A stretch of DNA of 64,000 bases, from positions 2,007,474 through 2,071,473 of the forward strand of contig JAJEKV010000045.1 of the NCBI GenBank assembly GCA_021234155.1. Direction: 5' to 3'. The position numbers and the translations under genes are program-made. The stretch is from Isoetes taiwanensis (lineage: Eukaryota > Streptophyta > Lycopodiopsida > Isoetales > Isoetaceae). Below, piece after piece: positions 31,676 to 43,334 of the stretch; the first letter of the stretch is position 1; the number at the start of each line of letters is the position of its first letter. Under the pieces are notes generated by a model, which was not told the origin of the DNA, did no database searches, and was given only the letters and a program-made list of their open reading frames with translations.

Positions 31676-34083
31676 GTATCAATTGCTTGTGAGGACATTG
31701 ATTTGGAAACTTCTAATGATTCAAATTTGACCATACCAAACATACAAACCTGAATCTTTGGATTTTAGGTTTTAATGCCATACAATATTCAACCACGACC
31801 AAAAAATATACATTGGGAATGTTCAACGGGGTAGTGCCGGTTCTTTTTCATTGATCAGCGCATCCAAAACCTCAATGCATAGAAGTTGAGAAGGGAAGTT
31901 AGAAGTATAATGCTCCAAAGTGATCAATAACTTGATCTAGGAATCACTGATCAAAATTGTGGGGCTCCTCAAATTTATCTGGAGATAAGCACATCTGAGT
32001 GTGAGATGGAAGCAAAACTTAAGAAACACTCAAAATTCATGTGGCTTAACATTTCAAAATTCAATTCCTATCACTAGATTTCACCGGCTTATTTTCCAAA
32101 ATCAAAACTTTACCTTCTGCAATTACATCTTTTATACACATCTTAGTACATCTTGCTAGTAATCTGCAAATATAAGAAATACCCAATCTCTTGTCGTTTA
32201 ACAATTCCACCTTAGGTCCTACCAAGAGATTTTTGGCGCTTATATCCCACTCATAACTTTTCGTTTACGTAATAAAAGGAACACCCAATGTTTGTGGTTT
32301 GACAATTCCACCACCTTCATACCATAACATTTTGGTGGCCTATGCCCCACTTTCGAAAGTTTTCCCTCCATAATAACTTCGGCTGGTATTTGAAAATGCA
32401 AGCCACGAGAACTTTCCTTCACGATTCGTCTTTTTACATGGATCCGAGTATAACGGTTGGTATATAATCGAGTGTGGAGATGGGCGCAAAACTCAAGAAG
32501 CACTCAAAATTCATCACGCCCTAACATTTCAAAATTCAATTCCTGTCACTAGCACCGGTTCCAAAAAACTTTCCCTTACGCAATTACATCTTCTATACCC
32601 ATCTCGAATACATTATAGCTTAGTATTACTCAGGCCCAAGTATTATTCTTAGTTAAGATCCATAGGCGACTTGCATACACTTGCTATGGCAAAGTGTAAT
32701 ATGAGTGAGATACTAGAGCAAATGCAACGAATGAAAGTAAAAAGTTGAAAGAGATACAACGAATCTACTTCAAACATACAACTCTTACCTTTGATTCTAC
32801 ATCAAATTTAGCAAAATTTACACCAGTTTGAAGACAAAATCCGGCAAATCGCTTCCCTTGAAGCAATGTAGGTGTCAACAAAGTATTGGCCAAGATGAGG
32901 AAACAAATTAGGGGAAGCGGCATAATTCCATGCAATCACAAATGAAATCGTGTTAATAAGTTTAAACCTGCTACTTAACTTGGGCCGGATGGGGTCTTGA
33001 CAACATAGTAGAGGGCAACACTTGTATTCCCCACCTAAAACTTGCAAATTAACAATTTATTGCTTCCACAATCTGCAGTAGTAAGACATGCAGAGATCCA
33101 AGGTCCGTTATTACAGTTTTTTAACGTTCCAAGCAGTTTCAAATGCCTCATATAGATCCATAGAACAACAGAAATAGAGGAATAATTTTAAAGCAAATTA
33201 TTGAATAGCAAACTATAGAAGCTAAAACACTACCATGTGCGTAAGAGTGACAAAAATTGTTGTCACAATTTGGTGAAGTCAATTCGAAACATGCAAGTTA
33301 AAGAGCAAGACAGGAGACAACATGCTTACATGTGATGTTCGCCTAACTCTGCCATAGCCGGCCTCTAGACAATAGATAGCTCATTGCTCAAAGTGCAATC
33401 CCATATTAAAAGACCTTGGGCTTCCGGAAGAAGATGCCCAACCCACCAAAATAAGATTCTGCAGTAGAAAAGCAGATGCGTCAGTTCTTGTAGAATCGTC
33501 CCTCCGTATCTTAGCCGCTACCCAAGTTGTAGACGAAATGCAAACCACAGTAGCTTATGAACAACACCTTTGCCTCACAGCTCCAATTACATCAAACACA
33601 ATGATCAAGGATAAACACAGCGATCAAATGCCTCTACCTCTAGTCCTACTGTGTTTCTCCAGACAAACATACAGGACGCAACACTTATCAAAGTATCAAA
33701 CAACACAGAAATGAAGACAGACTAGACGAAAAACCGAATGAATATAGACGCGAAATGGACATGCAAGAGACCAGCACCTCATCCTGTCTATGCAGCCACG
33801 GCACCACACACCAGCCTCCGACCATTAAAGGACATCCTTTCGGCGACCAAAATTATTTTACTGAATGGCGTTCGCGACCTAGCTTCGCCCATTCCTCCCT
33901 AGTCGTTCTAGCCTTGATATGTTCTTTGATTCCTTTTCCCCATAGCTCATTAGTTTCCATTAAAGACACCCGATTCCCTAGCTAGAATCATTACATGCAA
34001 TAAATTCCTAACCTATCTTTGCACCTTATTTGTAGTTTCTTGGCAATTTCGATCCCCATAACCTCCTAGACATATTTAAGCGC
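31676..34083. other. Non-coding stretch, diverged direct repeats
   Basis: Phrases such as 'actcaaaattcat..taacatttcaaaattcaatt' and 'acatctt.tatac.catct' at 32025-32160 recur at 32497-32610, suggesting an old 470-bp duplication. No gene is supported. Confidence 0.4.
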
Positions 34084-34089
34084 CGAGAT

Positions 34090-34266
34090 TGCACCTCCCC
34101 TCTGATCCAATGGTTTAAAGATAGGGGACATGCCCCCCATGCATGCCCATACATGCCTATACACTTAAATGTGCGGCCAAGATTCAACCTCTCGGATTCG
34201 ACGGCCTAGATGAAGACCAGCGACTCATGTGTCTCACACATCAAAGTGTCTTTATATATATAATGA
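34090..34266 (-). mobile_element. Helitron-like 5' terminus, copy 2
   Basis: On the minus strand, from 34266: A followed by TCATTATATATATAAAGACA, 'ctttgatgtgtgagacacat', 'gagtcgctggtcttcatcta'. This matches 15956-16120 with a few differences. Here the base before TC is A, as expected for Helitron insertion at AT. No 3' partner was fixed; the eroded minus-strand end at 18717 is in the right orientation but 15.5 kb away. Confidence 0.5.
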
Positions 34267-34689
34267 TAGGGTTTTGCTGCTTCATTGATAAGTGTGGATA
34301 GAGATTAGATGATGAAAAGTTATGGCTCTCTGGCTTGTAATCTTCAGTTACATGCCAGAGTGTCATGACTGTTCAAAATGTAATCCTCGTCCACCTTTTT
34401 TTTTTAGTAATGGGCTCAAATATCCCACATGCATTCAATGTTCCACATGTTACCAAATCAACAATTGCCAAATCAACAAATGCCAAATGAATGGATTATG
34501 TTAAGGCATATTGTGTACCTATGCATATTGTGTTTGGTAAAGCGTGAGTCAACAATTTTCAAGTCAACAAGTGTGAATCACCCCACTTTGTTACATGTTT
34601 GACTTTCATTGACCAACATGTTTGACATAACGGGAACTGCATACCAAGAGATTGGTAAAGTTTCCTTGGTAAAATGATTATGAGATCAA

Positions 34690-35030
34690 TATAGAGATAA
34701 CAAGGAATATTCCTTATTACCTTGAAAGGAATATGCCTTATTGCATTGAAAGGAATATTCCTTAGTGCCTAGTTATCAGGAATACTCCTTATTATCTTCA
34801 AAGGAATATTATTTAGTTTGTTTAAGTGCACCCATAGTTACAAGGAATATTCCTTATTACCTTGAAAGGAATATTCCTCATTGCATTGAAAGGAATATTC
34901 CTTTAGTGCCTAGTTATCAAGAATATTCCTTATTACCTTCAAAGGAATATTCTTTAGTTTGTTTAAGTGCACCCATAGTTACAAGGAATATTCCTTATTA
35001 CATTGAAAAGAATATTCCTCATTGAGTATA
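34690..35030 (+). repeat. Array of AAGGAATATTCCTT palindromes
   Basis: About twelve palindromes of the form AAGGAATATTCCTT alternate with spacers 'attaccttga', 'attgcattga' and 'agtgcctagttatca'. A 150-bp super-unit ending 'agtttgtttaagtgcaccca' is repeated (34695-34845, then to about 34995, then partly again). The long frame across it (repeats of NIPYYLE) is the repeat translated. Confidence 0.9.
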
Positions 35031-35128
35031 GCCCTTTCATTTGAGCTAGGCTTGTGGGATATATGCCAGCATCAACCATTGGCCAATTGGGTCAGAAAAA
35101 GAGGACAGTGGGAAAGATTTTGAGAAAA

Positions 35129-35855
35129 GGATGTTGAACAAATCATTGGCACAAATCATCATTGGCATGGTACGAGCCATATCAGAAACAAGGGAGAAGG
35201 GAATAGACAGGGATAAAAATTCCTTTTTTACCTGTGGTGACTGGTTGATTCCGATGGCGGGAGGAGATCGAACGACTAGATCACAATCCATATCCCCAAT
35301 TCAAATGCAAACTCACCTGGCGCACCCGATTCTTGAGGAGATCAATGCGAAACAGGGAAAACCAAATGAACAAAATCAAAGCGGAGAGGCAAATCCCGCG
35401 AGTTGAGAGGTACTCCTATTCTTAAACATGCTTTTGTTCCTAATCTAACAATTGCTTATGATGTTCTACACGGATGCACAGAGGAGACTTAACAATATTG
35501 GAAGCATGGATCGAGCTATGGGAGTAGCTTGGCCAACAAGGGGATGAGGAATCCCAATTATCTAAAGCGAGAACTAGAGAGTATTCTCATTCAACTTAAA
35601 CAGAAAGTTGTGCATGCAAAAAGCAATCAACAAAGTCTTGAAAAGGGTGAGGTTTGGAGATTCAATAGCCTCAAACCATACTTTACCAATCTCTATCATA
35701 AATGGCAAATGGCGAGAAGCACATGTCTTGCTTACGTTGGACTTCAATTAACTTCCAAACAAATATCCGGACACTCTTCTCACAATTTTTCGAGAACAGG
35801 ACCATTCTTTTATCTCACCTGCTGCGGCATCTTACGGATGAATCTTGAGTCTTGA
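35129..35855 (+). pseudogene. Two protein-like ORFs, unidentified
   Basis: Plus-strand frames at 35131-35406 (91 aa; contains FFTCGDWLIPMAGGDRTTRS) and 35529-35855 (108 aa; contains NPNYLKRELESILIQLKQKV and WRFNSLKPYFTNLYHKWQ) look more protein-like than the surroundings. They may be parts of one former gene. No domain was recognised and no splice sites join them clearly. Confidence 0.25.
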
Positions 35856-35953
35856 ATCTTGAGACCTTCTGCTTACAGTGTTTTTTACAGCTTACACTAA
35901 GTATAACAGTCTTGGAACTATATAAACAATATATTAATGTTTGTGTTTTAATC

Positions 35954-36540
35954 TTTTTTTTTTTTTTTTTTGAAGGTACGAATTTTTATATTATATGAAT
36001 AAAAATGAACAATGTTTGATGTTAATAGAGAATTACTACAGGAGTAATCTCAACATCTTCATTCTCTACTAACAAAAAACTTATTATGAAATGCTCTTGA
36101 AGCTGATATACTTGTAGCTCTCATGAGTCTTCCCACATGGTAACCAAATAATACATGATGATACTGAGAACAAGCCCTGAAGGCCCCTGAAGGATTCATA
36201 TCAATCGGCAGAACCACATAAATCTTGTATGATGCTGAAAATAGGCAAGAAAAATGTGAAGCTCCATATCTGTAAAGGTGTAGCAAGAAGTATGAATCTC
36301 GAGAAGAAGCCCTCACTCAAACATATCAGTATTTGAGCATTACCAACCAAGCATATCGAGATTTTGAAGGTTATGAGGTTCTTGGCATAAGATACCAAAG
36401 CCAATCAGAAATGAGAAATCTCCCAAGCATAGCAGTACTTGAGATTTCTTGGCATAAAAGCCAAAGCACATCAAGAATCAGCAACTACTCAAGCATAGCA
36501 GTACTTGAGATAGGAACCGAGTGCTAAAAGATTTTAAACT
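35954..36540. other. Poly(T) run and flanking repeats
   Basis: Eighteen T follow 'gttttaatc' and precede 'gaaggtacgaat', similar to the LINE tail at 39885, so a minus-strand retroelement end is possible. However, I found no target duplication or RT residue. A 24-bp unit 'caagcatagcagtacttgag' occurs at 36424 and 36492. Confidence 0.3.
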
Positions 36541-37087
36541 GCTTGCTAGTCCTATACATCCTGTTATCCTCTGCACTTTCAAACCAAGATCCAGCAAGGT
36601 ATCAAGACCCACATGAATACATTTTGCCAAGGAAAGAATCTATCGACCATCCAATGTATAATCACGGACCCTTCATTAGAAAGAAGAAGGAGTAGGAAAA
36701 AGAAATGGCCAAATGAGAAAGAACACGGATAATTAGAATGTAAGATTGCAAGAACACGAAGTCAGTATCACTTGATAGATCCACTGCGTTATTACTCCAT
36801 CTTATAGGCATCCACGCCATTTCGATCGTTCTTGCCTTAGAAAAGGATCAAGATTCAAAGAATCCAATCGAGCATACAAGAAACATACACGCCACGAAGA
36901 GCGGAAGAGCAAAAAGGCCAATGTTAGTGGCTTACCAAAGAAAAAATCTAAGAAGAAACCAGCGATATTTGCTTCAAATTCACGATGCTAAGAAATTCCG
37001 AAATTTCCTCCACACCGATTGACGATTCCTGCTAGCACCTGGATTCAGCTTTGAAGAGATCAAAAAATCGAGAAGGTGTGCCGAGAA

Positions 37088-37261
37088 ATGGAGGGCGAGG
37101 CTCCCCTGCCCGATCCGGATCCGCTGCTGCCGGCTGTCCCCACCCAAGAACCGGAACCGCATTTTTTGCCCAATTTGTGTTTTTCTGGTTCACATTCGAT
37201 TACATTAGGTTTGCAAGTCCATGCCTTAGTGCATAGAAAAATTACTTCAACAACGAGTTAG
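37088..37261 (+). CDS. Possible orphan first exon
   Basis: Locally GC-rich. The ATG at 37088 opens MEGEAPLPDPDPLLPAVPTQ and then EPEPHFLPN, a plausible acidic/Pro-rich N-terminus behind a 5' UTR-like stretch ('gaagagatcaaaaaatcgag'). The rest of the frame (to 37261) is less protein-like, so a donor may lie near 37187 (gttcac). No downstream exons were recognised before the transposon at 37.4 kb. Confidence 0.3.
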   Translation: MEGEAPLPDPDPLLPAVPTQEPEPHFLPNLCFSGSHSITLGLQVHALVHRKITSTTS

Positions 37262-37377
37262 CATTATTACGAGATTCTACAATCTCGGCAAATTCCCAAA
37301 GAACATTTCATGCCAATAGTTAGTGAGTTCATATGCATAAGATGTACCTTTTAATCTTATGTTTGATCTGGCTCAAT

Positions 37378-39260
37378 GAAATCTCACCCCAATTCTCGAC
37401 TCGGGATGGACAAGAACTTTCTTTTCTTGAATAAGCCCACACTTTTGATGGCAACCGGGAATCAATTCAAAGTAGTTACCAGCTATAACTTCATTACCAC
37501 AATAAAATTCATTTTCATAGTCATCCTTGGTGTCTTCTTCGAGGGGGCATGTTTCACTTACGTAATTTGGATGAGATAATAAGGGACCCTTTCACAATTG
37601 TGCGGGGATGTGAATGATGCAAAATAATCTCCAACCCGCCTTTGTCTCATCCACATTGTCCACGCCATTTGCCCACAAGTCCTCCTCACCTCGTGCCCAT
37701 CTTCTTCAACATTGTCCCTGTTTGTAGGCTCTAGTTTTCTCAACTCCCACCGCCACAATGATCAACATTCTCACAAGCGGGCCAATCAAAAATTGATGCA
37801 TGCCTTACAAAAACATGAAAGAGATCTACACATTAACTTTGTTGGATCATTTGGATCTATGGATGATACGCAATGAAGAGATTGCACCCCTTTCACTAGG
37901 AGCACATCAAATCTTTGGGAACGGTCAATGTCGGACACCTTCCAAAATACCCTTTCCACATCGAAATTTTCTCTTCAAGAACTTCACATGCGGTTTACGA
38001 TTTTTTATCACTTTCCCATCCTTTTTTTCAATTGTTACGCCTCGAGCCATAGTTTGGCTATGGCTCCTTCTCCATATGTGTGCCCTTCCCATGTCCCGAG
38101 CCAAAGAAATTCCAAAGCATTCTGATCTTATGCTCTTGATGATACCTAGTTACATGATAGAAAGCTCTTCTCGACTTGAATTGGGCTGCACACCCGTCGG
38201 ACCAAACTAAGTGGTATTTCATATGGCCCGGCACCATTTTCTTTCGACCAATTGAGGTGCATCTTGAATGCTTTTGTACAAAGTGAGTATCATGTATTTT
38301 GTCATCCAAATAAAGAAGTGCACACATTTCCTCATTTTACCACCACCTTGAACATCGTTGATGTGGACCAATATGTTGATTTGTTCATTGTACCAATGTT
38401 GTGCTTGAATCTCGTTGAATGACTTCAAAGTATAATTCTCAGAAATCAACAATGATAATCTGATATCATCACGAAGACTCTTCATGGATTCCTTGAATTG
38501 TTTGCTCGGCCAATGTGCCACAAAGTTATGATATACAAACTTGACATATGATCAAACATGTTATCCAACATATTCTTGGAGCCGCCTTTCTTGTCAATTA
38601 GCTTTAGTCTTCGTGAAGTTCCTTTCTTCGAGGGCTCATTAACGTAACCATAGACTTGCCAATCAAGCATTTGATCAATCTGCTCATTGTATTCTCTTGG
38701 ACACAACTCAATTAATTGTTTCCCACAATTTCCACAATCTGATTTGATACATTGTAGATTATGCCACTCGTTACTTCTTTGCTTTCATCACATACCATAG
38801 CCCTCCAAAATGTGCTAACATTATCAAATGTCTTGTTTTTGGCTTGACATATTCCAACATGAGCTTCAGATGCGCACACACCACAATTGCACGAACAATT
38901 TTCATGGAGTCTTGACCTCATCAAATTAAATGCCTGCTTGTACAGATCTGATTGCTCATGTTTCATGCAACAACATGTGTTTCTTTCCTTTAGCTTTCTA
39001 ATGCAAGGAAGGTTTTAAGTATTCAAATTGCCTAAGCACCTCGAAGTGCTTGCATGAGAGTCCAATCCTTCTTCCATAGTTTCTTCTTCAACTGGTGCTT
39101 TAAGACATCGATCCATTCTAAGGGGATACAACATCCTGCACAAAAAATCAGATTATTAACCAGATTTGTATTACTGCTTGAAGGGATTTGTATTACTACT
39201 TGAAGGAAAAGGATTTCAATTTCTTCAAGATACATTTGTTTCTTGAAATGCATTCGATTT
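37378..39260 (-). pseudogene. DDE-type DNA transposase remnant (SDG..QFK / HGKG family)
   Basis: Broken frames on the minus strand read in order as one transposase. 39253-39032 contains CIPLEWIDVLKHQL. 38966-38712 contains SRLHENCSCNCGVCASEAH, a Cys-rich stretch. 38706-38482 contains KNMLDNMFDHMSSLYI. 38521-38219 contains EIQAQHWYNEQINILVHIN. 38327-38058 contains HLVWSDGCAAQFKSRRAF, then LWNFFGSGHGKG. Finally 37570-37378 reads CPLEEDTKDDYENEFYCGNE and then VIAGNYF. The SDG..QFK plus W-FF..HGKG pair is the core signature of a widespread but loosely named family of animal and plant transposase-like proteins with a zinc-binding segment; the Asp of SDG is a likely catalytic residue. Frameshifts and stops separate the blocks. 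No terminal inverted repeats were found. Confidence 0.6.
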
Positions 39261-39868
39261 AGGAGCAGCTATGATCGTTTCGGGGCAAGTTTTCCTTGAG
39301 GTAGAATCCGGAACCATGTTTGATCAATTGAGGAAAGTTCAAAATGTGCGCCAAGATTTTTTTTTTTCGCAGGCAAGATATTTAGATTTTATTGATAGGG
39401 AAACTAGTACAAGATTTCGGGAGGATTTGGTATAATTATGGAGAATATTGTACGTCAACCGCCTTTATTAATGATAGACAACTCCATGTAAAATTCAAAA
39501 TGTACATTACAAACACTAACCCAGTTCAAATTTCTACATCAATATACAAAAAAATTCAATCACCCTTTTATGCTTCTACCCATATAAAGCTTGTTGTCGA
39601 TGTGTTCTTCCTTTCTTTTGCGTCATCGTCAAAGTTCGGCAATAGCACTCAGTTTTTTTTTGTGTGTCCCGCTATGGCGTTCGGTGGTTTTTTCTTGGAC
39701 ACTGGCTTTTAATTAGCTGTTTTATGAGTTTGACGAATCTAAGAGGTTTTTGGCGAGTTTACAGAGGTTTCCTGATGAGTACGGAGGCTTCGAGATCTTT
39801 TATAATAAAACTTGTTGCATGCAAGTTTTAACTTGCTTTTTTCTTGTTTAGAGTCGGTAACAACTATT
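39261..39868. other. Non-coding stretch
   Basis: A T-run at 39355-39367 precedes 'cgcaggcaagatatttagat' and might be another minus-strand retroelement tail. The plus frame at 39392-39712 has no recognisable domain. Confidence 0.35.
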
Positions 39869-39884
39869 TTGAAGCACCAATCTT
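39869..39884. repeat. Target-site duplication, left copy
   Basis: ttgaagcaccaatctt, matched with one difference (a/g) by 40656-40671. It flanks the LINE fragment. Confidence 0.85.
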
Positions 39885-40655
39885 TTTTTTTTTTTTTTTG
39901 AAGGATCAGATTAATTAATATTAATACAGAGTAAGTACAAGATGAGCGATACTAGGGTACTCCCGCCCACCCTGGGGGGAGAGCCCACATGTCATGTACC
40001 TACCTACGACTCATGACACAAACCTACCAATACTGTCTACAATGAGAAGAGTCCTTTCCCTTTCAGCGCCTTTGAACTGTTCTTTCCGGGAGGGGACCGG
40101 GTAAGAAAGATATAATTTGTATCTTAGCCGCTAATCAAAACCCCAGTCGCACCTCCTCATTCACGAACACCTTCATGCGTGCCGCTTCCAAATGAGCCAC
40201 GAAGAACCGAAGGCGGACTCTAGAGTTGGGACCACCCGCTAGGATACACCCCCAAAAGAACCTCCCGGCTACGAGGCGGCATGAAACAGTTATTTGGACC
40301 CACCGCCATGCCTACCGGATGTCCGAGCAAAGAAACATACAAAGGCTCCGAGTCTCCACAATCCGGGCGCCACACATTGGGCATAGGTCGCCGATCCGGA
40401 TTGACCCCTCAGAACCTGTGTTCACCCTCGATCGGTGCACTATCCGCCACGACAACAACACCCTAAATCTCGGGCAAATTGGGTTCCACACCCATCTCCA
40501 AATGTTGCCCCGCAATCATCTCCCAAGACTGAGACTCCAGTAACGTCCGAAGGAGGCAGCTCATCCTGAATTGCCAAAAGTTCATAACAAGACGTTACAA
40601 AATTTGAGGGATCAACTTTTGGATGACACCTCCATACTCGTCCTGACGCTTGCGG
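39885..40655 (-). mobile_element. 5'-truncated LINE with zinc-finger RT tail
   Basis: A 771-bp minus-strand insertion with a 16-bp target duplication at both ends and a 3' poly(A) (T-run 39885-39899 on the plus strand). Its coding part lies at 40655-40140: a stretch with NFVTSCYELLAIQDELPPSD, then NIWRWVWNPICPRFRVLLSW and CPMCGARIVETRSLCMFLC. That W-x-x-W ... F-x-W ... CPxCG ... C pattern is the zinc-finger region found after the reverse transcriptase of plant LINEs. Stops and frame changes are present. The polymerase itself is absent because of 5' truncation at insertion. Confidence 0.85.
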
Positions 40656-40671
40656 TTGAAGCACCGATCTT
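40656..40671. repeat. Target-site duplication, right copy
   Basis: ttgaagcaccgatctt; partner of 39869-39884 with one mismatch. Confidence 0.85.
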
Positions 40672-40691
40672 GAAGATGGTAAGTATTTAGG

Positions 40692-40730
40692 CCACGTCAC
40701 CCTCCGGCCGTGCGCAGCACCTTGTTGCCT
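40692..40730 (-). repeat. Dispersed GC-rich repeat, copy 3
   Basis: The minus strand reads caaggtgctgcgcacggccg, then 'gagggtgacgtggcctaaat'. It lacks the 16-bp 'agggttgccctcatgg' insert of copy 1 but shares its right flank (gtggc.taaat). Confidence 0.6.
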
Positions 40731-41118
40731 TCTACCTGCAATTTGAAAGATTAAACCATGCACCCACATATCTTTGCCAATGAATGGATCTTCCCACATG
40801 TTGCTTTGCTTCTTTCCTCAGCAATAAGCTAACTTTTCTCGGCATCATTCAACACACTCATGAGTTAACATTGACCTATGACATATAGGCATACTACATG
40901 TTGAAGTATGAAGCATCTTCAACAACAAGCCGTTATTCAAAAACAATGCACCGGAAAGACCAATTTGTGCGAGCGCTCTATAATATATTTCATTAAAGAG
41001 TTGCTTCCTAGAGAAAAATCTGAGCCCTCTGTAGCAGAAATGATCCCAACCGTTTATAAGGTTGCTTGAACCTTGACAAAACCCTAACAGTGCTGCCGGA
41101 GAAGCGTCTCTACTCTTT

Positions 41119-41189
41119 GTAAGTAAGTTCTTTTCTCTAGTTAATTTCTATCTTTCTTTTCCTCAAGCAAATTTATAACGCATCAGAGA
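41119..41189 (+). other. Possible 5' UTR intron of the prohibitin gene
   Basis: gtaagtaagttc at 41119 and 'cagagattag' ending at 41189 could bound a 71-bp, T-rich intron just ahead of the ATG at 41203. The sequence between is pyrimidine-rich and supports this only moderately. Confidence 0.35.
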
Positions 41190-41202
41190 TTAGGTCGCCG
41201 GA

Positions 41203-42042
41203 ATGAGTGCGCCCAAAGTAGCAGGCTTCTTAAACAACATAGCCCAGATAGCTGTGGCAGTAGGTCTGGGTGGTAGCATTTTGAATGCCTCCCTTTACAC
41301 AGTTGATGGTGGGCAAAGAGCAGTAATTTTTGATCGTCTGCGTGGTGTTTTAGAAGAGCCAGTAGGTGAGGGGACACACTTTTTAATTCCATGGCTTCAG
41401 AAACCTTACATCTATGATATTCGTACCCGTGCTCGTGCTATTTCTTCTGTTACTGGAACCAAGGATTTGCAGATGGTCAATTTGACCTTGAGGGTTCTGT
41501 CTAAGCCTGATGTTAGCCATTTGCCTGAAATTTTTCGGACACTTGGAGTAGATTATGATGAAAGAGTTCTTCCTTCTATTGGTAATGAGGTTCTGAAAGC
41601 TGTTGTTGCACAGTTTAATGCTGATCAGCTTTTGACAGAGCGGCCTCATGTGTCTGCCATGGTGAAGGAGAGTCTGGTGAAAAGGGCCAAAGATTTTAAC
41701 ATTCTTTTGGATGACATTGCAATAACCCATCTTTCATATGGTGCTGAATTTTCAAGGGCTGTGGAACAAAAGCAGGTTGCCCAACAGGAGGCAGAGAGGT
41801 CTAAATTTGTTGTGGCAAAAGCAGAACAAGAAAGACGAGCTGCCATTATACGTGCGGAAGGTGAGAGTGAGGCTGCAAAGCTCATCTCTGATGCCACATT
41901 AGCATCTGGTTTTGGCATGATTGAACTACGTCGCATTGAAGCGTCACGAGAGATTGCAGGAACACTTGCAAAGAATCCCAATGTGGTTTATTTACCATCT
42001 GGAAATAACATGCTCATGGGTGTAAATGCGATGGCTCCTTAG
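41203..42042 (+). CDS. PHB3: Mitochondrial prohibitin, PHB1/PHB3 type
   Basis: A full-length 279-aa prohibitin, an inner-membrane scaffold that forms large rings with the PHB2-type partner and steadies cristae and respiratory complexes. Residues 7-30 form the membrane anchor. The PHB/SPFH domain runs from about 32 to 193 with the family blocks [70 protein letters not shown] and [21 protein letters not shown] charged coiled coil ([20 protein letters not shown] and onward) and a short C-tail follow. Length and residues match plant PHB1-class proteins closely. The CDS has no intron. An apparent intron starts at the base after the stop codon (42043-42118), which argues against a processed retrocopy. 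Gene symbol follows the plant paralogue name; which paralogue it is cannot be told. Confidence 0.95.
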   Translation: MSAPKVAGFLNNIAQIAVAVGLGGSILNASLYTVDGGQRAVIFDRLRGVLEEPVGEGTHFLIPWLQKPYIYDIRTRARAISSVTGTKDLQMVNLTLRVLSKPDVSHLPEIFRTLGVDYDERVLPSIGNEVLKAVVAQFNADQLLTERPHVSAMVKESLVKRAKDFNILLDDIAITHLSYGAEFSRAVEQKQVAQQEAERSKFVVAKAEQERRAAIIRAEGESEAAKLISDATLASGFGMIELRRIEASREIAGTLAKNPNVVYLPSGNNMLMGVNAMAP

Positions 42043-42118
42043 GTATGCCAATATTTTGTTGCCTTTAGAATTTGCAAATGAGTAATATGCAACTTCTCAT
42101 TTGAATCCTCGCATGCAG
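42043..42118 (+). other. 3' UTR intron of the prohibitin gene
   Basis: Begins gtatgccaat immediately after TAG and ends 'cctcgcatgcag', followed by gtgatggtagtg. It is 76 bases long, T-rich, with a good donor and acceptor. Because the junction lies directly at the stop, it should not trigger nonsense-mediated decay. Confidence 0.6.
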
Positions 42119-43227
42119 GTGATGGTAGTGTTGGCCACTGGTTTCTGAAGGAAGTCTGCGGATCAGTCTTCAGGTTTTGTTGGCATTAAGCTAGTTTTGC
42201 TTTCCTGTAGACATTGTAAGACTTCGAAGTGTTTTGAAGACTTCATAGCATAAACACTTTCAGGGTATATGAGCTTCCATAAAATGGCATAATGCTTAGT
42301 CTTATAACATTTGTGAAATTCAAAATAACCATGCATTGGGAGTATCTATCCAAATAGAGTTTAACTTTCTGTTCAGCAGCTTAATTCTAATAGTATCTTC
42401 TGGCAACTGTGGCTTTTTGTGTGCATTGTCATTTCTATTTCTAGACTAGCTGACCATTTTTTGCGTTTTAAGTCTGAACATAGATTGCCAACGGAGGCTT
42501 AAATGTTAATGCAAAAATAACAACCAGCTGTTACTATAGGTAGTCCAAGCACCTATGCTGCATGTAAATAGAGTGCATTCTAGGTGATTATACAGGCTCA
42601 AAATCGTTTAGCTGAACTGAGGGATGCAAGCACCTATGCTAAAGAACAGGTGATTTATAACTTGACGAATGCCATATTTGAATTCGATTCTCGTCACCCT
42701 ATGGTGAAAATAGTACACCATGCTATTGTTTTCTGTAACACGTAGTAGCAGCAGGACCAAAAGTAAATTAAAATGGGAATTTTTTTTCGGAGTCTGTTTA
42801 GGCATCTTGTAACAATGGTCCAATAAAGCCTGGTGAAGACCATTTTGATTCCAAATATTATATCATCTCATGGAAATATAATGTCTACGTGAAATGCAAG
42901 AACTATGGATGGCCCTGCCTAGCATGATAAAGGCATCTACAAACCTCACACTGATCTACGCACATGTAGATCCAACACCAATAACTGATATTGAAATGAA
43001 GGTGTCATGACTCAAACAACTTCAATACTGAAAGGAAATTGTCAGTTAACGGTAATCTACTTACGGAATTGCACCTTGCTTTTTGCGATACCATAGTTTG
43101 AAATGAAAGAAAAATAGTTCTCCAGTTCATTTTTCCCTTTTAACAAAAGTATGAGTAAAAATTCCATCCCAATTCTCAATGCCACAGTCCTTGTCGACAT
43201 CTTGCTTCTGCACCTTAAACCCAAGAA
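42119..43227. other. Prohibitin 3' UTR and downstream non-coding DNA
   Basis: The 3' UTR continues after 42118; its end was not fixed. An AATAAA at about 42821 is rather far away. No other feature is seen. Confidence 0.35.
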
Positions 43228-43334
43228 CAATTTATATAATAATAATAATAATAATAATATATTAATCACGCCATTTAAGGCCCTCAGGTCCATATGGCAA
43301 AAATATTACAAAAGATATATAGTCCACAAGGCGC

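Noticed and set aside
34765-35025. 86-codon ORF with NIPYYLE/EYSLL repeats
   Set aside because: It is the GGAATATTCC palindrome array translated.
34690-35030. CRISPR-like array
   Set aside because: The spacers are repeated and similar to each other, the unit is palindromic and short, and the context is a plant nuclear genome.
35954-36316. LINE fragment behind an 18-T run
   Set aside because: No RT or zinc-finger residues and no matching target duplication; only the T-run and its 'gaagg' neighbour resemble the 39.9 kb LINE tail.
40226-40543. 105-codon plus-strand ORF rich in His and Arg
   Set aside because: Antisense shadow of the LINE zinc-finger region on the minus strand.
41383-41981. 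Minus-strand ORFs of 115 and 111 codons
   Set aside because: Antisense shadows of the prohibitin CDS.
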